Of a stretch of DNA of 64,000 bases, positions 17,377 through 25,851 are shown in pieces (position 1 is the stretch's first letter; each line of letters starts with the position of its first letter). The notes beneath the pieces were generated by a model. That model had not been told where the DNA came from. It ran no database searches and worked only from the letters and a program-made list of their open reading frames with translations. The position numbers were made by a program, and so were the translations under genes. This DNA is from Caballeronia glathei. Its GTDB lineage: Bacteria > Pseudomonadota > Gammaproteobacteria > Burkholderiales > Burkholderiaceae. Where the stretch lies: assembly GCF_000698595.1 (NCBI RefSeq), contig NZ_JFHC01000001.1, forward strand, positions 1 through 64,000, given 5' to 3'.

Positions 17377-18357
17377 ATGCGAGTCCTGATAACCGGTGCG
17401 TCGGGTTTTCTTGGAAGAGAGTGCGTCAGGCAGTTCAGCTCGCGTGCTTACGAGGTGAAGACGACTGATAAGACTGGACGTGTCGATTTTCATGGAGACC
17501 TCTCCGATCCGGCGTTCGTATCCTCGTTACCGGACTTTGACGTCGTGGTGAACTGCGCGGCGGTTCAATACGTATCGAAGGATCTTCCATTTTTCTTTCG
17601 GAGATCGTACTTCGAGCGAAACAATGTTTTGGCTGCCAGGAATCTTTGCGAGCGATACCAGCGCGCGCCTGCTCATTTCATTCATGTCGGTACCAGCATG
17701 ATGTATCGGCAAACGGGCCAGGAAAAATATGACGTCATGAGCCCGATGGGCGGAGAAGGCATCTACAGCAGTTCGAAGATGGCTGCGCAGGCATTTGTGA
17801 AAGCCATGCCGGGAGCCGCCACGATCGTGCCGTGCATTATTGGTGGCGAAGGGCGCGAAGGCTTGTTCCGTGGCTTCGTAAAAATGATGACGAAGCTCGG
17901 CATTGTCGTGTTTCCGGGCCGGGGCGAGCACAAGATCCATATGGTGCATGTCGCCGACGTGGCCAGCCTGATTTGCCGGGTCGCCGAGGTCCGTGCCAGC
18001 GGCTTCTTTAACGCCGCAGCGCCTGAGCCTCTGTCGATCAGGCAATGGATAGACGAGATCAAGGACGAACTGGGCATCCGGCGCACGCGAAAGATTTCCA
18101 TCCCCCTCTTTCCGGTGAAATGCCTTGCGTGGCTGTCGGGCTATCGGTTGCTCGCTCGAGAGCAGGTGCTCATGCTGGAACTCCCGCACGTGCTTTCCAT
18201 CGACGAGTCTCTGGCGCTCGGCTGGAGGCCTGAATTTGTGAACGCCCGAATTGCGCGCGACATCGCGGCGCATATCAATCGAAGCGCGGCGCTGCATATT
18301 TCCGGCGATGTGGAGCAGAAGCGTTCGGATCGCGATAAGCACGGTCATAACGCATAG
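17377..18357 (+). CDS. Extended SDR: NAD-dependent epimerase/dehydratase
   Basis: The protein has 326 aa. The N-terminal nucleotide-binding motif is MRVLITGASGFLG. The catalytic region has GTSMMYR and the YSSSK (YxxxK) dyad near residue 130. The substrate-binding part includes GEHKIHMVHVADVASLI. It probably oxidises or epimerises a nucleotide sugar or sterol-like alcohol; sequence alone does not fix the substrate. Its ATG has GGAG upstream, and it is paired with the ArnE/F-like gene, suggesting sugar-lipid metabolism. Codon choice is less G/C-biased than in the core genes, consistent with acquired DNA. Confidence 0.82.
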   Translation: MRVLITGASGFLGRECVRQFSSRAYEVKTTDKTGRVDFHGDLSDPAFVSSLPDFDVVVNCAAVQYVSKDLPFFFRRSYFERNNVLAARNLCERYQRAPAHFIHVGTSMMYRQTGQEKYDVMSPMGGEGIYSSSKMAAQAFVKAMPGAATIVPCIIGGEGREGLFRGFVKMMTKLGIVVFPGRGEHKIHMVHVADVASLICRVAEVRASGFFNAAAPEPLSIRQWIDEIKDELGIRRTRKISIPLFPVKCLAWLSGYRLLAREQVLMLELPHVLSIDESLALGWRPEFVNARIARDIAAHINRSAALHISGDVEQKRSDRDKHGHNA

Positions 18358-18448
18358 GGCGATGATCAATGGACTGAGACGGTAGAATCGCGTCCGTTGG
18401 ACATTCTCCCTTGACGGACCGTTCTGCCCGGGCAGCCGGTTGAGCACC

Positions 18449-19159
18449 TCAAGAGGATACCCTCACAGGCGTGCCGATCCGCCGATGAATGGCCTCGCAA
18501 TGGCGCACGAGCGCCGGGCGCGAGAGCACGTACTGCTTCAACGGCGTGTCGATTTCGTAGAAGTAGATATTGGCGACGAAGCCATAGATCGCTGCGTCGA
18601 CGGTGGCTGGGTCGGGGCCAAAAACATAACCGGTCTCGCCGAGCAGATCCGCCACGACGCGCAGATCGTCGATACCCCTTGCATAGATCTGCTCCGGCTG
18701 ATAGCGGCCGATGCCCTGATAGTGATACCGCAACCGGTTGTATTCACGCGCGGCTTCAAGATCGCTCGCGCGCACGTCGGCGTGCGCGGCGAGAACGGCG
18801 TCGCGAAACGACGGCCAGAAGCGTTCATCGCGCCAGCGTGAAAAGCTCATTGTCCAGTACAGGTCGTCGAGCGTTCGCCGCACCATGAAGTCGAGATTCA
18901 ATTGTCCCGGCGAAAGCGCGCGGTCGATGCGCAGATCGTACCGACGCGTCAAATGAGCGACGACGCTGTCGCTGTCGCCGATCGTATCGCCGCCGTCGAC
19001 GAGATACGGCAGTTGCCCCCGCGGCGCAAGGCTTGTGTCGAGGACGTGACGATGCTCGAAGTCGAGCCCGCACAACCGCATGAACGCGAATACCTTCAGA
19101 CCAAACGGATTGTTATCGGCGACGCCGAAGAGGTCCGGATAGGAATAAAGCGTCAGCAT
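18449..19159 (-). CDS. Glutathione S-transferase family protein
   Basis: The protein has 236 aa. It has a thioredoxin-like N-terminal domain (residues 1-~80) with the conserved cis-proline/GSH-binding region GQLPYLVDGGDTIGDSDSVV, and a helical C-terminal domain with TVDAAIYGFVANIYF. It belongs to the GST branch seen in bacterial proteins related to failed-axon-connections/metaxin. It probably conjugates or reduces electrophiles with glutathione in the cytosol. AAGGAG precedes the ATG at 19159. It converges on the epimerase gene with ~90 bp between. Confidence 0.82.
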   Translation of the reverse strand: MLTLYSYPDLFGVADNNPFGLKVFAFMRLCGLDFEHRHVLDTSLAPRGQLPYLVDGGDTIGDSDSVVAHLTRRYDLRIDRALSPGQLNLDFMVRRTLDDLYWTMSFSRWRDERFWPSFRDAVLAAHADVRASDLEAAREYNRLRYHYQGIGRYQPEQIYARGIDDLRVVADLLGETGYVFGPDPATVDAAIYGFVANIYFYEIDTPLKQYVLSRPALVRHCEAIHRRIGTPVRVSS

Positions 19160-19873
19160 GAAGCACTCCTTTTGCGCCACGGGAACAAGCACAAACGCTT
19201 GAGCAAAAAATACCCGAAATTTGTTGTGGACGCTATGTGCTGTCTGCCTGCCGGAGACCGAAGGTATCGACCGTCCGCATCTTGCCGACTGCTTCCCGAC
19301 GCGGCCGGCCGTAGCATATCGGCGAGTCACCGGGCGCACGCGATCGACGAGAGCAACTTCGCCCCTTCCTTTTATATGGCAACAGGGTGCGCGCTTTTAC
19401 GCTCTCATCGCATCAATCAACGACTGCGTACCCAGGATACTCATTGCTCGCTTCAGGTTGCACGCCAATACGCGAACGCTCATCTCGGTTCGCATACGCG
19501 GAAGCGTTTACGTCAGGAAGTGCGCGGAACACATCCAGAACTTGAGTGTTTCAAACAGATGCTCGACCGGCCCGGTCGCCACCTGAACGCAGCGTTCCGG
19601 TTGGCACCGCCAATTGAATGTCCTCCTCTGCGCACCGGCCCACGGCCAAAACTTGCGCATCGTCTGGCGATCGAACGGTGTTTGCCTCAAGCGCCAGCAC
19701 GCGTATGGGCGACGTCACATGACCGGCATTCAACTACGGCATCTTGCTGAACGTTCCCACGCGCTCTACCCTCGATTCCATGGTCCTGCCAACCGTTTTC
19801 TGATCGGACCCATCCATGCAATCCATACACCGACACGCCTTGCGGATGTGGCGGACGTCCTCTTGGAGCAGAC
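19160..19873. other. Gene-poor stretch holding a transposase remnant
   Basis: Apart from the 3' transposase fragment at 19397-19690 on the minus strand, no coding sequence is supported. The ATG of the next gene lies at 19874, preceded by TTGGAGCAGAC. Confidence 0.5.
19397..19690 (-). pseudogene. 3' remnant of an IS1182/IS5-like transposase
   Basis: The minus-strand translation gives VEHLFETLKFWMCSAHFLT, then a TAA at 19508-19510, then TLPRMRTEMSVRVLACNLKRAMSILG and ends AMRA-stop at 19397. This matches the C-terminal signature of DDE transposases of the IS1182/IS5 type (VEHPFGT-KxWMGxTHFLTKTLP...EMSLxVLAYNLKR). The stop sits exactly where lysine (AAA) is usual, so a single substitution would explain it. 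The upstream part (to about 19690) is barely recognisable and the rest of the element is gone. Confidence 0.72.
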
Positions 19874-20569
19874 ATGTACGACAACCTGACTGCAGTTATC
19901 GTGACTCGAAAATGGCAACTTGCTCGGGGCTTCCATGCCGTCGAACTTCAGACGAAATTCCGGTCCCGGCTTCCGCCCTTTGATGATGGCGCTTACGTCG
20001 ATCTTGTTCCGGACCGCGCCAACTACGGGGCGAAATCTTATGCGCTATGTTCCTTTTCCTCCCGGCCCGATGCCTATGTCCTCGTAGTGAGACAGGAAGG
20101 AGATGACGACGCCGACGCAGCGTCTCCCGATTTCCCGTTGAATCACGGCAAAGAGGTATTCGTGAGTACGCCGAGAAGCGATGCTGTTCCCGTCGAGGAT
20201 CGAGCGCGATCGATTCTGTTTGCCACGGATGTCGGAGTTGCAACGATTGCAGGAATCGCGAAACGACTCGCAGCGGCCAGCCAAAGCTTCGAGTTGCATA
20301 ACTTCGCCCGGTCGCCCGAACGCGCACTCTATCGGGACGAACTGGACAAGCTCCGAGGCCAGGGTCGCGTCCATCACTATTTTGGTCAAACCACCGGACA
20401 GATTTCGCAGATCGTTTCCCACGCACTAAGTCCCACTCAAGCGAACTCGCAAATCTATTGCAGCGGGCCCTCGCCATTTGTTGATTTAGTGCATCGCCAA
20501 GCGCGCGAGTGGGTCTATTCAGCCAACGTTCACGACATTGTCCTTGGCGGCGGGGAATCCCTGAGCTAG
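19874..20569 (+). CDS. FNR/phthalate-dioxygenase-reductase-like flavoprotein lacking the 2Fe-2S domain
   Basis: The protein has 231 aa. The N-terminal beta-barrel contains GAYVDLVP and KSYALCSFSSRPDAYVLVVRQE, corresponding to the flavin-binding RxYS-type strand (here SYAL). The second domain has ILFATDVGVATIAGIAKRL (NAD(P)-binding GxGxxP-like region, degenerate) and IYCSGPSPFVD (CGP motif). Enzymes of the VanB/PDR type carry a further ~85-residue plant-type ferredoxin domain with four cysteines; this protein ends before it. It may hand electrons to a separate ferredoxin, or be a truncated relic. No oxygenase partner is adjacent. Confidence 0.72.
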   Translation: MYDNLTAVIVTRKWQLARGFHAVELQTKFRSRLPPFDDGAYVDLVPDRANYGAKSYALCSFSSRPDAYVLVVRQEGDDDADAASPDFPLNHGKEVFVSTPRSDAVPVEDRARSILFATDVGVATIAGIAKRLAAASQSFELHNFARSPERALYRDELDKLRGQGRVHHYFGQTTGQISQIVSHALSPTQANSQIYCSGPSPFVDLVHRQAREWVYSANVHDIVLGGGESLS

Positions 20570-21253
20570 ATGATTACGCTCAACCCGCTGCGCCGGCATG
20601 GCACCGTACATTGCGATTATCTTGGGGTGGTGCTGCCTAAACTAACGGCTTTTGAACAGAGTTACTAAAGCGAGACAAGGTAACCGGCATCGCCGTTCGA
20701 TAGAACGCCCCTTAGCAGTTCCATCACCCCTGGATCGTTACCCCGCTGATTCCAGCTCAGCTTGTCCGGATTGGTCTGCCGCAGTTCCGGCGGGCGTTCG
20801 AGCAGCAGGCGCAGCGTTAATCGAACTCGATTGGCGCAAGCCGGTAGCCGAGACAGTGGCGAATGCCGGCGCCGAAGGTCTGGACGCGTCCCTCATCGCC
20901 CTTGCCGTTCTGGCGGTCCGGCTTTTGAAATGTCGTTACAGAACGACATGCGGTGCGACGTGGCGGATTGTGGAAATATCTTGTCCCATTCGGCGGCGGT
21001 CACATGATTTAAGGTGGCACTGACACTTCCCCGACCGGTTGCCGACAGATTTTGCTTCGTTCATCGCTCGCCTCTCTCTACCGAAACCCGATACCCGTCC
21101 GGCCGCCCGCGCCATCTGCGAACCGGATCCGCCAGCAACGCGTGCGTATCTGTACGTCCGCCGCACGCAGTTCGCATCGGGACCCGGCCGCGCAACGGCT
21201 TTCGTTCGGACCTGCCGCGCGTTGCAGGATCGCCGGTCGTGAAGGATCCAGCG
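20570..21253. other. Intergenic region, no supported gene
   Basis: About 680 bp. In-frame extensions of the next gene upstream of 21254 are low-complexity and lack a ribosome-binding site, so they were not included. No terminator or repeat was recognised. Confidence 0.4.
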
Positions 21254-21997
21254 ATGCTTGAGGAGGACACCGATATCGTGCCGCCTGGCATCCGCCTGTT
21301 CGAGGGCGTGGTGCCGCTCACTCTGCTCGAACAGATCAATGCGACCATCGACGAGACGCGCGACACCTGGCAACCAGCCGACGGCCGGCGTGCGACGCAG
21401 ACGACTGCGCGCGTCGTCGAACTACTCCGGCAGCACGGTGAGTTCCGGCGCGTCGAACAGCGGGCCTGTAGCATCTCGCGACGCTGGGCCGCACAGAATG
21501 GGCTGATGATCGATGGCGAACCGCTTTGCGTATTGCGTTGCATAAACCGGACACTGCCCGCTCAGAGCCATCTGCGGCATTACGACTCGCATATCCTCAC
21601 GCTGCTGATTCCGCTACAGTCGGCGCACGACGCCGAGGAAAACGGCGATCTGATCGTCTACCGCCAGCCACGCTACTTGCTGTCGGCGGCGACCAACCTG
21701 ATGGCCAAGGCCTGGCTGATCGCGCTGCGCCGCCTGCCGCTCGCGGTGCGTCGCGCGCAGACCTGGCGCGATCTCTCGCGGCAACACTGCGATCGGATCG
21801 CGTGCCTGCCGGGCAACATCTATGCGTTCAACGGCTTCGTCACGCGGCATGCGAACCTTCATGTCGAGCAAGGCGAACGCCGTACGTTGATCGTGCATTA
21901 CTACGATCCCGGCATGACCGCGGGACTGCGCGTCGTGCCGCGCATCTGGCGCGCCATCCGCGACAAGGTGCTCGACGTGTGTCAACGACGGCCATAA
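21254..21997 (+). CDS. Putative 2-oxoglutarate/Fe(II)-dependent oxygenase
   Basis: The protein has 247 aa. The core has an HxD pair in LRHYDSHILTLLIPL and, ~95 residues later, a distal His and Arg in FVTRHANLHVEQGERRTLIVHYYD. These are the spacing and context expected for a double-stranded beta-helix 2OG-Fe(II) oxygenase. It would hydroxylate an unknown substrate. GAAGGA lies shortly before the ATG at 21254, which is preferred over a weakly supported upstream extension. It stands alone with no obvious biosynthetic partner. The assignment is from motif reading only. Confidence 0.6.
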   Translation: MLEEDTDIVPPGIRLFEGVVPLTLLEQINATIDETRDTWQPADGRRATQTTARVVELLRQHGEFRRVEQRACSISRRWAAQNGLMIDGEPLCVLRCINRTLPAQSHLRHYDSHILTLLIPLQSAHDAEENGDLIVYRQPRYLLSAATNLMAKAWLIALRRLPLAVRRAQTWRDLSRQHCDRIACLPGNIYAFNGFVTRHANLHVEQGERRTLIVHYYDPGMTAGLRVVPRIWRAIRDKVLDVCQRRP

Positions 21998-22261
21998 TTT
22001 ACGCGTAACTGTCGAAGCAAAATTCCCCACCCTGTGCGATCGGGGCATTGTCAGGTTGTCGGGGCCGGAGGAAAAAAGGTTGCGAGACCGCCCTCGGGCC
22101 CGACTGAGTTTGTGCCGCTGTGCGGCGGGAAGCGCAAGGTCGTCCACGTCATCGACCCGATTCGGTCGGTCGAACTTCTACGAGCCGGCCATTCGTTCGT
22201 CATGGCGTGCAATAAGGCTACTGTCCCAGCGAGAACGAACCGAAGCCGCAAACGGCAACTC

Positions 22262-23146
22262 CTACGCCAATCGCAGATCCCACAACACATCAAGTACGTG
22301 GTGCGTGGAACGCTCAACGTACCCCGCACGATGTGCAATGCCGAGCCGACGCCACAACGCCGGGCGCAGCGGTCGCATGACAATGCGCCTGTCGGGTAAT
22401 GGCGTAGTGGCCTCATGGGGCAGCAGCGCTGCGCCGTAACCTGCCGCTACCAGACTCTTGATCGCGTCGTTGTAGTTGAGCTGAATGCGCGGCGCAGGAT
22501 GCTGCCCCCCGGTCGCGAACCAATCCGCAGTCAGACGCGAGAGACGCGTGGTCGCGTCATTGAGAATGAGAGGCTGAGCGGCGAGCCAGGCAGGCGTGAC
22601 GCGGGCCGGACACCGCCAATGCGCCGGCACAAAGGCCATCACGGGGTCGCGGCGCCAAGGCTTTATCACGAGTCCAGCCACCGGGGGCTGAGGCAGCGCG
22701 ACCAGCCCAACATCCAGCGTTCCATCCGCCAGTCGGGACAGCGTTTCATGCGACGTGAGTACTGCAACCTGAATGTCGATACCGGGATGGTGCTGGCGCA
22801 GCACCTCAAGCGCTTGCGGCAACAGGTGCGCGATCGCACCTGTCGACGCACCAAGCCGCGCGCGCCCTTCGAGCCCCTGCACCTGGCGTTGAATATCGTC
22901 TAACGCCTGCTCCGCATCGGCCAGCAGTCGACGCGCGCGCTCCACCAGCACCTCTCCTATCGCCGACGGCCTTACATGTCCGCGCTTCCGTGACAGGAGC
23001 GGAGCCCCAATGCGGTCTTCGAGTTCAGCGATGTGGAGGCTGACCGTTGGCGGCGCCAGATGTAATGCACGCGCCGCATCGGCAAATGAACCACGGTCGG
23101 TAATGGCGACCAGAGTGCGCAAGCGGTCCAGGCTGATCTCTCGCAT
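22262..23146 (-). CDS. LysR-family transcriptional regulator
   Basis: The protein has 294 aa. The N-terminal HTH (residues 1-62; SFADAARALHLAPPTVSLHIAELEDRIG) is followed by the periplasmic-binding-protein-like effector domain (~90-290). It is divergent from the argC-type reductase with 129 bp between starts, and a T-N11-A palindrome lies in that interval, so it very probably controls argC and itself. The co-inducer is unknown; an arginine-pathway intermediate or N-acetyl-glutamyl compound is a guess from context. Confidence 0.9.
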   Translation of the reverse strand: MREISLDRLRTLVAITDRGSFADAARALHLAPPTVSLHIAELEDRIGAPLLSRKRGHVRPSAIGEVLVERARRLLADAEQALDDIQRQVQGLEGRARLGASTGAIAHLLPQALEVLRQHHPGIDIQVAVLTSHETLSRLADGTLDVGLVALPQPPVAGLVIKPWRRDPVMAFVPAHWRCPARVTPAWLAAQPLILNDATTRLSRLTADWFATGGQHPAPRIQLNYNDAIKSLVAAGYGAALLPHEATTPLPDRRIVMRPLRPALWRRLGIAHRAGYVERSTHHVLDVLWDLRLA

Positions 23147-23176
23147 GTCGGCGTCCAGATTCAGAAAAACTGAATA

Positions 23177-23189
23177 TTCACGTTATGAA
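23177..23189. promoter_or_regulatory. Candidate LysR operator (T-N11-A)
   Basis: TTCACGTTATGAA is an inverted repeat (TTCA/TGAA) with the T-N11-A form of LysR-type boxes. It lies between the divergent LysR and argC genes, 30 bp from the LysR start and 86 bp from the argC start. Confidence 0.55.
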
Positions 23190-23275
23190 ATTCAACTTTC
23201 TCTATTCTAGCGCTGCATGGAACATAGGGGCTCGTTCTACTTGTTACAACGCACGCCCACCGGAGTATTCCACGC

Positions 23276-24205
23276 ATGAGCTCTCCCGTTGTTTTCATCG
23301 ACGGCGACCAAGGCACCACCGGGTTGCAAATCCACGAACGGCTGCGCGACCGGACCGACCTTAGACTGTTCACGCTTGCCGATGCGGAACGCAAAGATCC
23401 GCGGCGTCGAGCAGAAGCCATCAACGCCTGCGACATCGCCATCCTCTGTTTGCCTGATGCCGCCGCGCGCGAGGCAGTGGGCGCCATTGTTAATCCTGCC
23501 GTCAGAGTAATCGACGCAAGTTCCGCCCACCGCACACAGCCGGACTGGACATACGGCTTTCCGGAAATGACGCCGGGACAGGGTGAGCGCATTGCGAACG
23601 CACGTCGGGTCAGCAATCCCGGCTGCTATCCGACCGGTGCAATTGGCTTGCTGCGTCCGCTGTTGCAGGCTGGGCTCATACCAGGCAACTACCCTATCAG
23701 CATTCATGCGGTGTCCGGCTACTCCGGACGCGGGCGTGCCGGCGTGGAGGAACACGAGGGACAGAGTGCCGTCAACGCGCCTTCATACCAGGTATATGGT
23801 CTGGAACTCGCGCACAAGCACACCCCGGAGATCCAGCATCACGCCGGGCTCGCGCAGCGTCCCATCTTCGTCCCTGCGTACGGTGCGTTCCGCCAGGGCA
23901 TCGTGCTGACGGTGCCCCTGGAGTTGCGGCTGATGGCACCCGACGTGGATGGCGCCACGTTACACGCATGCCTCGCACGCCACTATGCCGAAGCGGCCCA
24001 CGTACGTGTCTTGCCGCTGCACGAATCGCGCGTCTTGAAGCACCTGGATCCGCAAGTGCTGAACGGTACGAACGACATGTGCTTAAGCGTATTTCCTAAC
24101 ACGGAACACGGGCACGTCCTGCTGTCCGCGGTTTTCGATAATCTTGGCAAAGGCGCATCCGGTGCTGCGGTTCAGAACCTGAACCTGATGCTCACGCAGC
24201 AATAG
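23276..24205 (+). CDS. argC: N-acetyl-gamma-glutamyl-phosphate reductase, type 2
   Basis: The protein has 309 aa, the usual length of the short type 2 ArgC. The N-terminal motif is [17 protein letters not shown] (GxxGxxG-like). The active-site cysteine sits in [11 protein letters not shown], and the catalytic-type His-rich region is [13 protein letters not shown]. It reduces N-acetylglutamyl-5-phosphate to the semialdehyde with NADPH in arginine synthesis. No other arg gene is adjacent, and it is paired with a divergent LysR. It may be an additional copy in an accessory region, but whether the genome has another argC cannot be seen here. CCGGAG precedes the ATG. Confidence 0.9.
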   Translation: MSSPVVFIDGDQGTTGLQIHERLRDRTDLRLFTLADAERKDPRRRAEAINACDIAILCLPDAAAREAVGAIVNPAVRVIDASSAHRTQPDWTYGFPEMTPGQGERIANARRVSNPGCYPTGAIGLLRPLLQAGLIPGNYPISIHAVSGYSGRGRAGVEEHEGQSAVNAPSYQVYGLELAHKHTPEIQHHAGLAQRPIFVPAYGAFRQGIVLTVPLELRLMAPDVDGATLHACLARHYAEAAHVRVLPLHESRVLKHLDPQVLNGTNDMCLSVFPNTEHGHVLLSAVFDNLGKGASGAAVQNLNLMLTQQ

Positions 24206-24757
24206 TGGCCGATGGCTTGAGCTAACGTTCGGCCGCACCCATACGCCAACGATTGTTGCCATCTGGTCGTGGTCGTGGAATGTCTCATACTGGCCGAACC
24301 GAGCCGGTCACCGATCGTCGCGTGCGCAGGGTCGAGGATTTCGCGCGGCGACGATCTGTGGCTTTTGCAGCCAACGCGTTCGAAGAACAGCAAACTCACA
24401 AACCATCTAACTTTGAATCGGCGTTTGGTTCACTCAACTCGGAACTTGCTCCCCGCGGCAGACCGCCGACGCGCAAGACGCCTTCGTTCAGTGATGCCGC
24501 GACGGGCCTCCAGGGAACACGCCCGGCGCGATGACGGACGGTATTTCGCGCGCGCGAGACGCGTCCCTACGATCGCGCGGGGGAAATATGGCGCACACAG
24601 GTCTGGCAATCCAGAATAGAGGACCAGTCTGGAACGTCAGGGATCCAGCCGGTAAGGACGGCCGGACGAAGCCGCACGACTGGCTTCTGCACGAGTCGCT
24701 ATCCCGGCGCTGGTGTCATTGGTCATACTGAGTTGCTTCACTAAAGGGAGACGTGAC
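24206..24757. other. Intergenic region, no supported gene
   Basis: About 550 bp. Open frames are short, basic and without ribosome-binding sites. No repeat or RNA was recognised. Confidence 0.4.
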
Positions 24758-25066
24758 ATGGAGAACTCGTCGAAGGTCTGGCCCCTGGTTTCCGCATTGA
24801 CGTTCTCGCTCGCGGGCTGCGCCGCAGGTGGCATGCCGGAAGGCGCGCCGCATCTGAGCGCAACCCAATGCCGCGATCTCGCCGCTCTCAGGAGCAATGA
24901 GCCCATCACGCCCGAGCGCAACCGGAGTGAACTGGCGGCGCTGAGAAAGGCGGGGTACGACCCATCAAGGTTCAACGATCCGTACTATCCGGATGATCTG
25001 CGGGCGGCGCAGCGTCAGGTCGATCGTTGGTATCGGGCGGATTGCCAGTTGGCACCACCCAATTGA
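24758..25066 (+). CDS. DUF4148 lipoprotein
   Basis: The protein has 102 aa. A short signal sequence ends in a lipobox-like LAGC (residues ~18-21), so it is probably a lipoprotein. The rest matches DUF4148, a family abundant in Burkholderiaceae, with the pattern RSELAALRKAGYDPSRFND, then YYPDDLRAAQ. The function is unknown; members are small periplasmic proteins. AAAGGGAG lies 9 nt before the ATG. No partner is adjacent. Confidence 0.8.
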   Translation: MENSSKVWPLVSALTFSLAGCAAGGMPEGAPHLSATQCRDLAALRSNEPITPERNRSELAALRKAGYDPSRFNDPYYPDDLRAAQRQVDRWYRADCQLAPPN

Positions 25067-25335
25067 GGCGCACAACGCCGCGCCGGCTCACCGCCTTGTT
25101 TGCAATTGACCTTTGCCCGATCACCGGTGTGCGAGATGCCGACGCGTGCTGTGCAAACGTCTCTGGCCGACCAGCTCCAGTCATTCATGTCGCCGCGACG
25201 GGAGCGAACGTTCTCTAAGCACAACGGCGACTCGCTCGTGCGCGATCGCTGAGCCGGAACCTGAATCTGATCCTTCAGATATCAGCGATCACACAAACCG
25301 CCGCCGCGGTAACACCTTCATACAGCTTACGTGCC

Positions 25336-25677
25336 TCACCCGAACTGCGCGCCGGGGGCGGCGCATACCGATACACCTTCTTGATGGTTGCTAACCGCGT
25401 TCGGGTGGAAACACCAATGAGTTTCGCGCACGGTCAGGTCGTATCTCGCAAAACGGCCTGGGGAGAGAGCGGGTGACATCTGGACGGTGCCGCTGGGCCG
25501 GAGCATGCGGGTCTCCAGTCCGGTCGCAATATCCATTTGGAATATTTGACCGGTCCTGGACGTTATTTCGATAAATATCATCCAACTGTTCGTGGTGTCG
25601 CACAGGTGGACCGTCCCGCCAGGTGCTGGCCGGACATCTGAATGAACGAGGAACCGATGAAGACTTAATATTGACAC
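25336..25677 (-). CDS. Hypothetical protein, doubtful
   Basis: A 113-aa frame with a GTG start inside the first of two palindromes and no ribosome-binding site. The composition (mixed hydrophobic/polar, MDIATGLETRML, LTVRETHWCFHPNAVS) is more protein-like than that of neighbouring frames, but no family was recognised. It may be a fragment of an old gene. Confidence 0.2.
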   Translation of the reverse strand: MSILSLHRFLVHSDVRPAPGGTVHLCDTTNSWMIFIEITSRTGQIFQMDIATGLETRMLRPSGTVQMSPALSPGRFARYDLTVRETHWCFHPNAVSNHQEGVSVCAAPGAQFG

Positions 25678-25727
25678 ATGTGTCCAAGTAATCTACGTTT
25701 CCGGTTAATTATGACATTTGTGTCAAA
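25671..25727. promoter_or_regulatory. Two matching TGACA...TGTC palindromes 40 bp apart
   Basis: GACACATGTGTC (25673-25684) is a perfect 12-bp palindrome within TTGACACATGTGTCCAA. TGACATTTGTGTCA (25712-25725) repeats the half-sites with one mismatch in symmetry. The centres are 40 bp apart, about four helical turns. They lie ~125-180 bp upstream of the VOC gene and look like tandem operators for a dimeric repressor (MarR/TetR-like size). The first overlaps a TTGACA that could be a -35 hexamer. Confidence 0.5.
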
Positions 25728-25851
25728 CATCGTGTGGCAACCCAGTGATCGCCTGCTTCGTGCAGCGAGGGCGATCGCTCACGCAACACCGCGCTCATTC
25801 CCCGAGAGCGGCGATTTCGCCGGCACAGCCTTCTCTTACATCAGAGCACAT

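Larger units (their letters stand above)
25067..25851. other. Gene-poor region with paired palindromes
   Basis: No confident gene. A 113-codon minus-strand frame (25336-25677) is reported separately at low confidence. The two operator-like palindromes are at 25671-25727. Confidence 0.4.
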
